From contig NC_072897.1 of the NCBI RefSeq assembly GCF_027943255.1, positions 25,358,044 to 25,422,043 on the forward strand: a stretch of DNA of 64,000 bases, in the 5' to 3' direction. The notes under the pieces were generated by a model. That model made no database searches, was not told the DNA's origin, and worked only from the letters and a program-made list of their open reading frames with translations. Source of the stretch: Anastrepha obliqua. Lineage: Eukaryota > Arthropoda > Insecta > Diptera > Tephritidae. Positions 34,835 through 46,114 of this stretch are shown here, one piece after another (the stretch's first letter is position 1; every line of letters begins with the position of its first letter). The translations under genes were made by a program, and so were the position numbers.

Positions 34835-35003
34835 TTGAGGTGAAAGATGTGTGGTGTTTCTAATTTTTGTGTGGGCAAAAGTCAGTGAGGTGTCTATAAA
34901 CTCGGTGTGCTAAATTACCTTATTACAAATCTTTCAAATCTCAATTGTACTAAAAAAAGCTCGCAGTAACATTTGCACCTTCTCATTGCATTAACATTCT
35001 CTG
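34835..35003. other. Right terminal region of the hAT-like element
   Basis: Inverted counterpart of 18094-18185: TAATAAGGTAATTT, GAGCTTTTTTT and GCAAATGTTA are all present in reverse complement, ending in CATTCTCTG at 35003. No gene. Confidence 0.65.
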
Positions 35004-37297
35004 CTAATAGACACCGGTGGAACTACGTCGCTACTCGATATAAATAAATTACTAAAATATAAAAGATTACCCCTGATAAAAAATAGTACGTTTATAACAC
35101 AAGAAATAATTACAAATGTTCCTATAGAATTTAATGAAGATTCCACTTGGAAATTAGTAGACTTTAAAGGTAAACATTTTAATGCAATCATAGGACAGAA
35201 TATATTGACGGGAATGCGTAGTGTTATAGACTGCACAACAAAACCATTACCTTAAATGGTCACAAAATTAACTTTTACGAGCCAAATCCCTTTATTTTTA
35301 GCGAAATACATACTCTAGAGAAAATTAATACTGACAAGCAAGTTCGTGATAGTTTATATAGCTTATGCCTATATTTGCAAGAAAAAAAAAAAATTTGGGG
35401 AAAATCCTTGAATGCTATCAGGACCTTATTCATGTTGAAGGACAAAACCTAACTAGCACTAACATAATAGAACATGAAATTAAAACTACGACAGATAAAC
35501 CGGTGTATTCGAAAATATACCGCTATCCGCAAGTACACGAACAGGAAATATGTAGGCAAATTGAGGACATGCTTAAGCAAAGGATAATTCAGGAAAGCAA
35601 TTCACCCTATAATAGCCCGTTGTGGGTCGTTCCTAAGAAGCTAGACAGTTCCGGCGGAAAAAAGTGGAGAATTGTGGTCGGTTATCGAGCCTTAAATAAC
35701 GTTACACTTGACGACAAGTTTCCCACACCGAATATAGAAAATATATTGGATAAATTAGGTCGGGCACAGTATTTTACAACGATCGATTTGGCAAAAGTGT
35801 TTCAGCAAATTCTTGTTACACAAGATGACCGGTTGAAAACTGCCTTTTCCACCCCGTATGGACAGTATGCTATGCAAGTAGAACTCTTAATGTACACGAA
35901 AGGAATTATTCGGCAACAGAACGAGAACTACTAGCTAAAGTTGGGGCTACAAGCTATTTTAGGCCATTTTTGTACGATACAAAATTTGAAATTTTGTCCG
36001 ACCACCAGCTTTTGAAATGGTTGTTCGTTAAATCGCAAGGAAAAATGAGTCCAAGGCTGCATCGTTAGCTGATCAAGCTAAGAGAATTTAATATAAACGT
36101 CAACTATATTAAGGGCAAAGAAAATCTTGTGGCGGACTTTCTTAGTAGAATTAATGCAAACACTAATGAAATCAATATGTTGAATAATTCTTTATAAAAA
36201 TAAAACTGACGATTTGGATACCATCCACTCACAAATGGAAGATTTACATGACCACATTCTCATTCTAGAAACTGTGGTGAATATATTCAAATTTCAGATT
36301 CTTTTGTAGAAAATAAGCCAGAAGATTTGGAAATGAAACACACAAACAAAAAGATTTATGTAAGTTTGTTTGACTTAGAAAATAATTTAGAATCAATTTT
36401 GAAACAATATATAGTTAGCGGAAAAATAGGCATATATACCGAGCAGGATGACAAAAAGTACAGCGTTTTACAGAACAAGATAATAGAATTATTTACAGGA
36501 TTTAAAAAGAATATAGATACAGAAGAAGAAGCATAAGAACATATTCATAATTATCATAAATATGAAACTGGGCATACAGGCATTTATGAAAATTATCTAG
36601 GTCTAAATAAATTAATTTATTTTCCCAATGTGAAGCTTTTAATATATAAATATCTGTTCTACATGCAATAAATCAAAGTTTAATCGTAACCCAGTTAAAG
36701 CTAAATTCCATTTATCTGAAACTCCTTCAGATATAAAGTAAATAATATGTACATATGGATGTCTACACGAATTCGAAATCAAACTTCTTGAGGTTCATTG
36801 ATCGGTTTTCCAAATTTTCTGCTGCTTATTATTTAGAAGACAGAAACAGCCAAACCGTCATTGAAAAAATAAGGCTTTACAAATCCCAAAAAGGGCATTT
36901 TCAGAAACTCATTTGTGACAATGAATTCAAAAGTGTAAATATAAAGGAATACTTGAAAACTGAAAATATTATCCTTCATCTTACAAAAACAAATATCCCC
37001 ACTGGCAATGCTGATATTGAGCGTTTGCACAATACAATTTCCGAAAAAATAAGAGTACGTACTAGTGAGGAGAAGACATTAAGTATAAAAGATAAAATAA
37101 GTAAAGCTATAGAGTACTATAATAATACTTACCACTCTGTAACAGAAGAAAAGCCAATAAACATTGAATTTGGAAATTGTGACAAAGGAAAAATATATGA
37201 ATGCATACTAGCATCGAAGCAAAAGTATATTAATAAAATAAATAAATGTAGGGAAAATTATGTTGAACAAAGAACTGATGGTTATATTAAGAATTAG
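35004..37297 (+). pseudogene. pol of gypsy-like unit B
   Basis: Protease LIDTGGTTSLLDI (an Ala-to-Thr-side change to DTGG) at 35008-35045, then a deletion relative to units C-E near 35080. RT remnant 35365-35934 with SPYNSPLWVVPKK, WRIVVGYRALNN (Gly replacing Asp of VDYR) and FTTIDLAKVFQQI, then the shared jump to RNase H (..ATERELLA..). RNase H has a TAG at 36066-36068. Integrase 36755-37297 is open, with DVYTNSK, CDNEF and DIERLH and a C-terminus at GYIKN. About 40 bp of the zinc-binding region is missing near 36508. Not functional. Confidence 0.78.
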
Positions 37298-37554
37298 AAA
37301 GCTCTGCGACATTAAGAGCAACCTAAGCACAAAAGCTCCAAGCTCGAAAACATGTATAGCTCAAATATCAAAAGAAAATTAAAATATGATAAAAATGTTG
37401 AAATTAAGGTTTAAATGTAACTATTTTTAGTTTAAATTTAATTATTTAATTATAAACTATTGTTAATTTATTATTACATAAGGAAATAAATCTCGACAAC
37501 TGAATTAGTAAAAATAGAATTAACCCTATTTTAAAACCACTTATATATTATATA

Positions 37555-38496
37555 GGGTGATATTTTAAGAGCTAAAGGAAAGTTAAAAAAAACACACGTA
37601 AAATTCAAAAAAATGCATGAAATGTTTATTTAAATCGTTAGTACAGTCCATATAATTTAATGTTTGAAGATTATTTCATGCAAATGTTGACCGCGACTGC
37701 GCGTCAAATGGTCCATCCGCTTAGTCCAATTTTGGCATACTCTTTCCAATGTTTCGGCCGGAATCTCACATATAAATGCTTTAATGTTGTCTTCCAATGC
37801 GTTAATTGAAGCAGGCTTGTCTGAATAGACATGAGCTTTAACATAGCCCCACAAAAAATAATCTAAAGGCGTTATATCGCACGATCTGGGTGGCCAATTG
37901 ACAGGTCCCGAACGTGAAATAAAATGTTCACCGAACTCGCCTCTCAACAAGTCCATTGTTGTGCGTGCTGTATGGCATGTGGCACCGTCTTGCTGAAACC
38001 ACATGTCATGCAAGTCAAGCTCTTGCATTTTGGGCAAAAAAAAGTTGGACATCATTTCACGGTAGCACTCATCATTCACAGTCACGTTACGATTCGCAGC
38101 ATCTTTGAAGAAGTACGGTCCAATGATACCTCCATCCCATAAACCGCACCAAAATGTGACCTTTTCTGGATACATTGGTAGCTCTTGCAATTCTTCTGGC
38201 TGATCTTCACTCGACAATCGACAATTCTGCTTATTTACGTACCCATTGATCCAAAAATGAGCTTCGCTGCTGAACACAATTTTTCGATAAAAAAGTGGAT
38301 CTTAAACTTTCTCAACAGAACACCCATTTTTATAATAAAATTCAATGATTTGCAAGCGTTGTTCGTTTGTAAGACGATTCATGGTTAAATTATAGACCAA
38401 ACTGAAGATGTTTGACAGTGAAACGAAACACGAAACGTGCGTCAGCTGTTTAAACAAACAGATAAACTAAAAGATAATAGCTAAGAAATCACCATT
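37555..38496 (-). mobile_element. DD41D mariner copy 2 inside LTR
   Basis: Same position and ends as copy 1 (GGTGAT.. and ..AATCACC). It differs by a few substitutions only. It has no independent target duplication, which supports amplification together with the LTR. Confidence 0.8.
37657..38382 (-). pseudogene. DD41D mariner transposase copy 2
   Basis: Same lesions as copy 1: a 26-codon N-terminus ending in a stop, a missing DNA-binding domain, and Ser in place of the first Asp (SSEAHFW). The 206-residue catalytic remnant differs from copy 1 only at isolated residues (for example CRLSSED, CGLWDG). Confidence 0.85.
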
Positions 38497-38981
38497 TACT
38501 ACTGGTATATACCTTATATGTAGCTTCACTTTCCTATATTCCACTTGTTTCAATATAATAATTAATTTTTAATACGGTAATATTCAACTTTCAAATAACC
38601 TTTAAGAAAAACTCTCTCTTAACTTCTAACATATATTTCTCATTATCATACTTTCACTCTAAGTTTGACTTCGTAAACGACAAGTTGTATATCTCTTACA
38701 TATATATAAATAAAGTTACATAAAATAGATGATAAATATTGTGTTATCATTACTGGCGCAGTCTACGGCAAACCAACGCATACCGCTTAGCTAAAGCTAA
38801 TAAGAAAAAAATAAAATAAAATAAAAAAAATACCAGTCTAACGGTTAGACGCGATAGAAGTGAAACCTTTCGTAAAACAAACTAAGAGAGAATGAGACGA
38901 AAGCAGCATTAGGAGCGGGATAATTATAGGTTCATTATAATATTGCTATAAAGTTCATATTTTATTTTCTTCATTTAATTA

Positions 38982-39512
38982 TTATTCATCCTCAATGTTT
39001 TCAATTTCAACAAATGATACGAGTGGCTTATGATAGCTAAAATGTGATACAAATGCTTTGGTTTCGATGTTGTCAACATATCTTTGAAATACCGCGTCAA
39101 TTGTTGTTTTTGATCGTGTTGTCAATTCAGTGCGATTGTTACACATTTTTAAATTGAATGTTGTATTGAGAAAGTCAATTAAAGGAACCGCTGTGTCCAA
39201 TGCAAAATTTACGTTAAAATCGCCACTTAAAATCATTGGAACTTTATCGTAATCTTTTCTAAGTATCCGCGATACTTCTGGTGTATACTTTATTAAATTT
39301 TCGTGATGCTATTTATTGATTGATTCGGTGAAATATAAATTGCTACAATTAAAACTGTTTTTTCATTGCTCAATCTGGTTTCGCATGCACATATTTCTCC
39401 CACTTTAGAGAGCTGAACAGACAGTGATTCTAGTTGCTGTGCATTCAGATCTATCTGTGGAGTTACAATACGAGCACCGTCATTTTGATTGTGGTATATT
39501 GGAACACCGCCT
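38982..39512 (-). pseudogene. Helentron-like endonuclease domain fragment
   Basis: Reads GGVPIYHNQNDGARIV, ETRLSNEKTVLIVAIYISP, then after a frameshift near 39300 PMILSGDFNVNF, TTRSKTTIDAVFQR and VSHFSYHKPLVSF, ending at 38982. SGDFN, TxID and the SxH motif are endonuclease-exonuclease-phosphatase family residues. The FSYHKP variant is the form I associate with Helentron endonucleases and not with LINEs. The frame begins right after TTCTCAATTGCAG, which looks like a 3' splice site, so an upstream exon may be missing. Confidence 0.65.
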
Positions 39513-39529
39513 GCAATTGAGAAAAATGA

Positions 39530-39960
39530 AAATATTTACGAATATAAAAATACGGACGCAATACAGCACACGCGGTTGCTATTATGAGCGTCGTAATGCG
39601 TATATTACAGGTATGTCGTACTAACATACACACAAACATTCGTAGGACGCTTGGTCTAAGCAAGTATTAGGTAGTGTAGTATAGGTATACATAATGCCTT
39701 CTCGCTCACCGTGGCTCCGTAATACGCAGCCGCGCACATATACGTACTAGCATACATACAAACATACATACATATGACGCTTGAACTAAACACCAAAACA
39801 AGTAATAGGCAGTGTAGTATACACACTACAATAGTCACTATACTAGCGTGGCTCAGCAGTACACAGCCACACACATATACGTATATCAACATATAATGCT
39901 TCGTAGTGTCGCTTTTTCGTTTCATCGAGTCTCAAATCACTCCCAACGATTCTAAAGAAG
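39530..39960. other. Helentron 5' non-coding region
   Basis: Two loosely repeated blocks with CATACATACA runs and a shared GTGTAGTATA..GTGGCTC..ACACAGCC..ACATATACGTA pattern (39670-39750 and 39810-39880). No coding frame is supported. Confidence 0.4.
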
Positions 39961-40242
39961 TTTTCACTTCAAAAAAGCAAAACGGGCAACTGAAATTCAT
40001 TCATATATGTGCCTAGAATTGTGCATAAAATAATATAAAATTTAACCAAAAAATTAATTAATGCAAATTTATGAAAAAAAGATAACTAACGCTTACTCTC
40101 GCGAGAACAGCAATAAACACATAAAGTGAAATCTGAATGAAGAGATTGACAGAGAAAAAAATGTTAATATATGTAACAAAACATTAACAGCGAAAGTACA
40201 AGAACAATTGAACAAGTGTTGAAATTGAGTAACAGCATAATC

Positions 40243-41188
40243 ATGGCAGTGCAGCTGACGTTTTCCGATATCATCAAAGATGCTCAAACCATTCAAGTGT
40301 ATAAAGAAGGCAACACCTACGCTTTATCATCGTTCATAACAGAAGTGGAGTCAGTGAAATCCCTTATTGGAGAGCAGCCTACATTACAAGCATACATACA
40401 TGAGCGAGTAGTTCTTAACAAAATACAGGGCGCTGCCTTGCATATAATACATACATTAGGGACGTCGCCAACATGGGGGAATGTTAAACGAGCTTTGATA
40501 AAAACCTTCGGCGTAAGAGAGCCCTACGATGAACTCCATAAATGTGCTCACATAATAATAAACAACGATATTGTAAGTTATTATATGCAGCTTTTTCGTA
40601 CACAATTGAGTATAAACCTCTCCGTGTTGATACGTTTTTTTACGCATTTTTCGAAATACTATTGATGCAAATAAAGCATCGGTCATTGTAAATTCTAAAG
40701 TAACAAATATTCGAGACGCATTTCAGATATTACCAGAGAACTACTTGGTTCGAAATGCGAATAAAGCAAATTTAAGAGATTTTATACATTTTAATGTAAG
40801 TAAATGTAATGAATATTCGCAATATCCAAGTTCAATGGTACCATTATTTTCAGCACCAACCCAATTTTGTAGTAAACCATTTCCTAATTCGCACCCTCGT
40901 AATAATAATAAGTACTATGGTAACAATTCGCGTAGATTTTCGAACTATCATAATAATAATACTCATCCAACTTAATTTAAACCTTCTCAAATGAGAAACA
41001 ATTTTAGTAATAGAAATAATTTAGCACAAGCTTCTTCTGCTCAATATCATACTTACAATAACAGTAACAATATGTGGCCAATGGAAATCGATCATTTGCA
41101 AGCAGATACACAGTGTGGTTGTTGTGTTCACAATACAGATGACAATGTAAGTTTTTTTACAACAGCCTCAAAAAACCATTACCATTGA
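40243..41188 (+). pseudogene. gag of gypsy-like unit C
   Basis: ATG 40243 opens the same capsid frame as unit A, to a stop at 40663. The displaced second part is open at 40742-40975 without the TAG seen in unit A, since it reads ENYLVRNANKAN. The Asn-rich tail is shorter by several codons. C-terminal MEIDHLQADTQCGCC ends at 41188. Confidence 0.7.
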
Positions 41189-41385
41189 TTGAACTAACTA
41201 TTGATAGTGAAAAACTTTTAGCGCTAATAGACACCGGTGCAACTACGTCGCTACTCGATATAAATAAATTACTAAAATATAAAAGACTAGCAAACCCGGC
41301 CCGCTTCGCTGGGCACACTAAAACAGAATAGATATGGTTTAGAACAGAAAAGATATGGTTTTCATATTATTTATTTCTTTATTCT

Positions 41386-41751
41386 TTATTCATGCGCTTT
41401 GGCATAAACAATATTTTTTGTTTTTCTATTTGTTTTTGAGTAAATATATAATGCTGTTGGCTTCCCAACACGTGAACAGCCAACGTATAGTTGACCATGG
41501 GTGAATACTGGTTCTTCTAAATTCATCCCGCATGTTTCTAAAGTTTGCCCTTGTGATTTATTGATAGTTATTGCAAATGCTAAACGAATGGGCAGTTGCA
41601 AACGCTTGAATTCAAATGGCAATTCAGGTGGAATCATTGGAGTTCTCGGTATTAGAACGTCTTCATTCTTGAATTTGCCAATTAAAATATTTGCTTCGAT
41701 AACATTATTCATCAATCGTTTGACTACAAGTCTAGTTCCGTTACATAGCAG
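41386..41751 (-). pseudogene. Helitron helicase C-terminal fragment
   Basis: Reads LCNGTRLVVKRLMNNVIEAN, EDVLIPRTPMIPPELPFEF, LAFAITINKSQGQTLETC and HGQLYVGCSRVGKPTAL on the minus strand, ending at 41386. These are the last conserved Pif1-like helicase motifs. It is cut off upstream at about 41752 where unrelated sequence begins. Compared with the other Helitron helicases here it is open throughout its length. Confidence 0.85.
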
Positions 41752-42540
41752 CTTTGTTCAAATTGATGTCTCTTGGTCGATTTGATCTGGACCGTGCCAT
41801 TCGTTGCCGATTTGCTTCATTTTCTTCTTGACGTTCTTCTGATGTCGCGTTATTCCGAGCATTTCTCATGCGCCTATTATTATTTGTCGAGCGACTAAGA
41901 TGAATACGCGATTATCTTGGCATTTGTACTGTAATAAACATTATTGTAATTATGGTATTCTGAAATTTTGTGGATTATATTTTTTGTTTTTTTTATTTTT
42001 TTTTTTTGTCATTTGATTCACTGATGGTGCAACGTAGTTTATCGCATATGAACCGAAAAAATAAATCCACTAAATTTGATGAAAACTTACATTAATTAAT
42101 TCCAATTTACCACTTAAAAATTCCTAAATGTATAAGAAAAATATAAGCACGTGAGCGATTGTTAATTGAAAAAATAATAAATTTCTTTTTTGTTTTTGAC
42201 GATTGTTTCTTAGTTATTCATTTGCGTTGATTTGAAATTTAAAAAAAATATTCTTTTTTCATGATCATCAAGTGTTAACAATGTGTGTAAGTTTGGTTTA
42301 ATTCGGCGCAAAGACACGGCGGGTCCACGTTTTGGCATATATTTCGAGACCCTAATCATCAATAGGTATAAAAATTACCCCGTATTAAAGCACTTATCGA
42401 CAGCTTTCATTTGATGCCCATATTGTACATACACAACCAAAGGTTACCCGGGTCCACATTTTGACCTATATCTCGAGACCCCAGTCATGGAGCGGCATGA
42501 AAAATACTCTGTAGTAAAGCATTCACCAACAGCTTCAATT

Positions 42541-43260
42541 TGATATCCATATTGTACAAACACATTCTAGGTTCCACGTTTTGGTCTCTATATCGAGACC
42601 CTAGTCACGGAACGGCATGAAAAATACTCTGAACTAAAGCATTCACCAACAGCTTCCATCTGATATCCATATTGTACAAACACATTCTAGGCTCCACGTT
42701 TTGGTCTCTATCTCGACCCTAGTCACGGAGCGGCATGAAAAATATTCTGAACTAAAGCATTCACCAACAGCATCCATCTGATATCCATATTGTACAAACA
42801 CATTCTAGGCTCCACGTTTTGGTCTCTATCTCGAGACCCTAGTCACGGAGCGGCATGAAAAATACTCTGTACTAAAGCATTCACCAACAGCTTCCATTTG
42901 ATATCCATATTGTACAAACACATTCTAGGCTCCACGTTTTGGTCTCTATCTCGAGACCCTAGTCACGGAGCGGCATGAAAAATACTCTGTACTAAAGCAT
43001 CCACCAACAGCTTCCATCTGATACACATATTGTACAAACACATTCTAGGGTCCACGTGTTGGTCTCTATCTCCAGACCCTAGTCACAGAGCGGCATGAAA
43101 AATACTCTGTACTAAAGCATTCACCAACAGCTTCAATTTGATATCCATATTGTACAAACACATTCTAGGGTCCACGTGTTGGTCTCTATCTCGAAACCCT
43201 AGTCACGGAGCGGCATGAAAAATACTCTGAACTAAAGCATTCACCAACAGCTTCCATCTG
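42541..43260. repeat. Six-unit 118-120 bp minisatellite
   Basis: Units begin TGATATCCATATTGTACAAA at 42541, 42661, 42779, 42899, 43019 and 43139. The period is exactly 120 bp except one 118 bp unit that lacks GA. Each holds CTATCTCGAGACCCTAG and CACGGAGCGGCATGAAAA. Two further diverged units flank it (42290-42540, 43261-43400). Confidence 0.92.
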
Positions 43261-45563
43261 ATACACATATTGTACATACACATCCGAAGGTTACCCGGGT
43301 CCACGTTTTGACCTATATCTCGAGCCCTATCCACCAATAGGCATCCAAACTATACGTAAACCATCTTCAATACCTACTTAACAATGTGCGTAAGTTTGGT
43401 TTAATTCGGTGTAAAGACACGGCCGGTTAGCGAACACACACAAAAAGTTGACTTTATTTTATATATAAGATTACCCCTGATACAAAATATCTCTTTAACA
43501 TCATTAAATAATATGTAGTACGTTTATAACACAAGAAATAATTACAAATGTTCCTATAGAATTTAATGAAGATTCCACTTGGAAATTAGTAAACTTTAAA
43601 GGTAAACATTTTAATGCAATCATAGGACAGAATATATTGACGGGAATGCGTAGTGTTATAGACATGCACAACAAAACCATTACCTTAAATGGTCACAAAA
43701 TTAACTTTTACCAGCCAAATCCCTTTATTTTTAGCGAAATACATACTCTAGAGAAAATTAATATTGACAAGCAAGTTCGTGATAGTTTATATAGCTTATG
43801 CCTATATTTGCAAGAAAAAAAAAACATTTGGGGAAAATCCTTGAATGCTATCAGGACCTTATTCATGTTGAAGGACAAAACCTAACTAGCACTAACATAA
43901 TAGAACATGAAATTAAAACTACGACAGATAAACCGGTGTATTCGAAAATATACCGCTATCCGCAAATACACGAACAGGAAATATGTAGGAAAAAAGTGGA
44001 GAATTGTGGTCGATTATCGAGCCTTAAATAACGTTACACTTGACGACAAGTTTCCCATACCGAATATAGAAAATATATTGGATAAATTAGGTCGGGCACA
44101 GTATTTTACAACGATCGATTTGGCAAAAGTGTTTCAGCAAATTCTTGTTAAAAAAGATGACCGGTTGAAAACTGCCTTTTCCACCCCGTATGGGCAGTAT
44201 GCTATGCAAGTAGAACTCTTAATGTACACGAAAGGAATTATTCGGCAACAGAACGAAAATTACTAACTAAAGTTTGGGCTACCAGCTATTTTAGGCCATA
44301 TTTGTACGATACAAAATTTGAAATTTTGTCCGACCACCAGCCTTTGAAATGGTTGTTCGTTAAATCGCAAGGAAAAATGAGTCCAAGGCTGCATCGTTGG
44401 CTGATCAAGCTAAGAGAATTTAATATAAACGTCAACTATATTAAGGGCAAAGAAAATCTTGTGGCGGACTGTCTTAGTAGAATAAATGCAAACACTAATG
44501 AAATCAATATGTTAAATACTTCTACAAGTTCCCTTTATAAAAATAAAACTGACGATTTGGATACCATCCACTCACAAAAGGAAGATTTACATGACCACAT
44601 TCTCATTCTAGAGACTGTGCTGAATATATTCAAATTTCAGATTCTTTTGGTAGAAAATAAGCCAAAAGATTTGGAAATGAAACACAAAAACAAAAAGATT
44701 TATGTAAGTTTGCTTGACTTAGAAAATAATTTATAATCAATTTTGAAACAATAGGTATATGGTTAGCGGAAAAATAGGCATATATACCGAGCTAGATGAC
44801 AAAAAGTACAGCGTTTTACAGAACAAAATAATAGAATTATTTACAGGATTTAAAAACATTAAATTTGTCCGCTGCTCATACCATACAAAGGATATAGATA
44901 CAGAAGAAGAAGCATATGAACATATTCATAATTATCATAAATATGAAACTGGGCATACAGGCATTAATGAAAATTATCTAGGTCTAAATAAATTAATTTA
45001 TTTTCCCAATTTGAAGCTTTTAATACATAAATATATAAATATCTGTTCTACATGCAATAAATCAAAGTTTGATCGTAACCCAGTTAGAGCTAAATTCCAT
45101 TTATCTGAAACTCCTTCAGATATAAAGTAAATAATATGTACATATGGATGTCTACACGAATTCGAAATCAAACTTCTTCTGCTGCTTATTATTTAGAAGA
45201 CAGAAACAGCCAAACCGTCATTGAAAAAAGAAGGCTTTACAAATCCCAAAAAGGACATTTTCAGAAACTCATTTGTGACAATGAATTCAAAAGTGTAAAT
45301 ATAAAGGAATACTTGAAAACTGAAAATATTATCCTTCATCTTACAAAAACAAATATCCCCACTGGCAATGCTGATATTGAGCGTTTGCACAATACAATTT
45401 CCGAAAAAATAAGAGTACTTACTAGTGAGGAGAAGACATTAAGTATAAAAGATAAAATAAGTAAAGCTATGGAGTACTATAATAATACTTACCACTCTGT
45501 AACAAAAGAAAAGCCAATAAACATTGAATTTGGAAATTGTGACAAAGGAAAAATATATGAATG

Positions 45564-45911
45564 TGTCGGGTCACTATTATTTTCGTCCATCATAGCGCAG
45601 CGAGTTTCGACCGCACACGAGTTCAGAATTATACTGCCTTGAGTCTGAACTCTCTTCCTTGTGCCTACCATCGAACCACACTCGGCGACAGCGTCAGAAC
45701 GCTGGTGCCCCGCTAAAACGGTACTTCTTAAAGCGACAAAATACAAGCAACCAATCACAACACAATTAGAGGCTGATGCAATATCACAATAATGATGAAA
45801 TTGTCATTAATGTGAAATATCCAAAACTACAACCACACGCACACAAACTCGACATGCGGCGACACGTGCAAAACCACAATTTCACACACACAAACTCGGT
45901 ATGCGCCGACA
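45564..45911 (-). repeat. 3' LTR of the mdg3-like element
   Basis: 348 bp matching 49786-50133 except three substitutions near 45870-45890. Ends TGTCGG and CCGACA. No clear polypurine tract lies beside it. Confidence 0.92.
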
Positions 45912-46110
45912 CGGCCATCCTGACTTTAACACGCCCTCGTGTAGGAAATGCTTACATTTAAACTATCTTCATTTCGTTTTCCTTTTTTTTGTTTTTTTAT
46001 TACAAACAAATAATATAATACTTTTAAACACAAGTCAGTTTTCCTTTCTTAATTCGTATAAACTCATTATGTTAACAATTCATTTTAATTCAATTCATTT
46101 CTATTCAATT
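45912..46110. other. 3' non-coding region of the mdg3-like element
   Basis: AT-rich DNA between the 3' LTR and the end of pol. It includes a microsatellite-like TTCATTTNAATTCAATTCA run (46078-46120). No gene is visible. Confidence 0.5.
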
Positions 46111-46114
46111 CAAT

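Larger units (their letters stand above)
18094..35003. mobile_element. hAT-like TIR-bounded composite, 16.9 kb
   Basis: Ends carry inverted repeats starting CAGAGAATG(T)(C/T)AATGCAATG: 26 bases with one mismatch (18094-18119; 34978-35003). The similarity continues imperfectly to about 18185 and 34905, through GCAAATGTTA, GAGCTTTTTT and TAATAAGGTAATTT. CAGAGAA-type ends resemble hAT elements (hobo, Hermes). No hAT transposase is visible. The flanks are not an 8 bp duplication (ACTATTGA versus CTAATAGA); instead 19 bp of the gypsy protease region is missing. Without nested insertions and duplications the element would be about 3.5 kb. Confidence 0.6.
12664..37506 (+). mobile_element. Gypsy-like unit B, internal region expanded by insertions
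   Basis: Same leader-gag-pol as unit A but inflated to 24.8 kb by a Helitron (13121-17153), a SINE (17345-17659) and a hAT-like composite (18094-35003). The rest of pol (35004-37297) is contiguous. Unit B alone keeps a 15 nt stretch in RT (SPLWVVPKK) that the comparable units lack, so it represents a distinct lineage within the chain. Confidence 0.8.
37507..38754 (+). repeat. LTR shared by units B and C, with mariner inside
   Basis: Same LTR as 11427-12663: AGTAA start, TTACT end, mariner in the same site. The primer site TGGCGCAGTC follows at 38754-38763. Compared with the A/B LTR it has extra AAGTTACAT before AAAATAGATG near the 3' end. Confidence 0.65.
38831..39970 (-). mobile_element. 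Helentron-type fragment with endonuclease domain
   Basis: On the minus strand the 5' end is GAAGTGAAAACTTC (39970) and the 3' end has the inverted match AAGGTTTCACTTC followed by a perfect 7 bp stem hairpin GTCTAACCGTTAGAC and a short tail GGTA (38831). Subterminal inverted repeats plus a 3' hairpin and no CTAG end are features of Helentrons, which insert between T and T; the flanks here are T-runs on that strand. It contains an AP-endonuclease domain, which Helentrons carry and Helitrons lack. Non-autonomous. Confidence 0.65.
41287..43470 (-). mobile_element. Minisatellite-bearing Helitron, copy 2, in unit C protease
   Basis: Minus strand: starts TCTTATATATAAAATAAAGT at 43470, ends CTAG at 41287-41290. 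Flanks A (41286) and T (43471) restore the uninterrupted gypsy sequence AAAAGA|TTACCCC exactly, so insertion was clean and without target duplication. It carries a helicase C-terminal fragment and a six-unit 120 bp array, and shares both ends with 26825-28843. Confidence 0.92.

Noticed and set aside
18086..35011. An 8 bp target duplication around the hAT-like block (ACTATTGA versus CTAATAGA).
   Set aside because: The two octamers do not match. Both are native gypsy sequence with 19 bp missing between them, so no duplication can be claimed.
42541..43260. The regular 120 bp array considered as a CRISPR-like array.
   Set aside because: The whole 120 bp unit repeats with no unique spacers, and it sits inside a eukaryotic Helitron.
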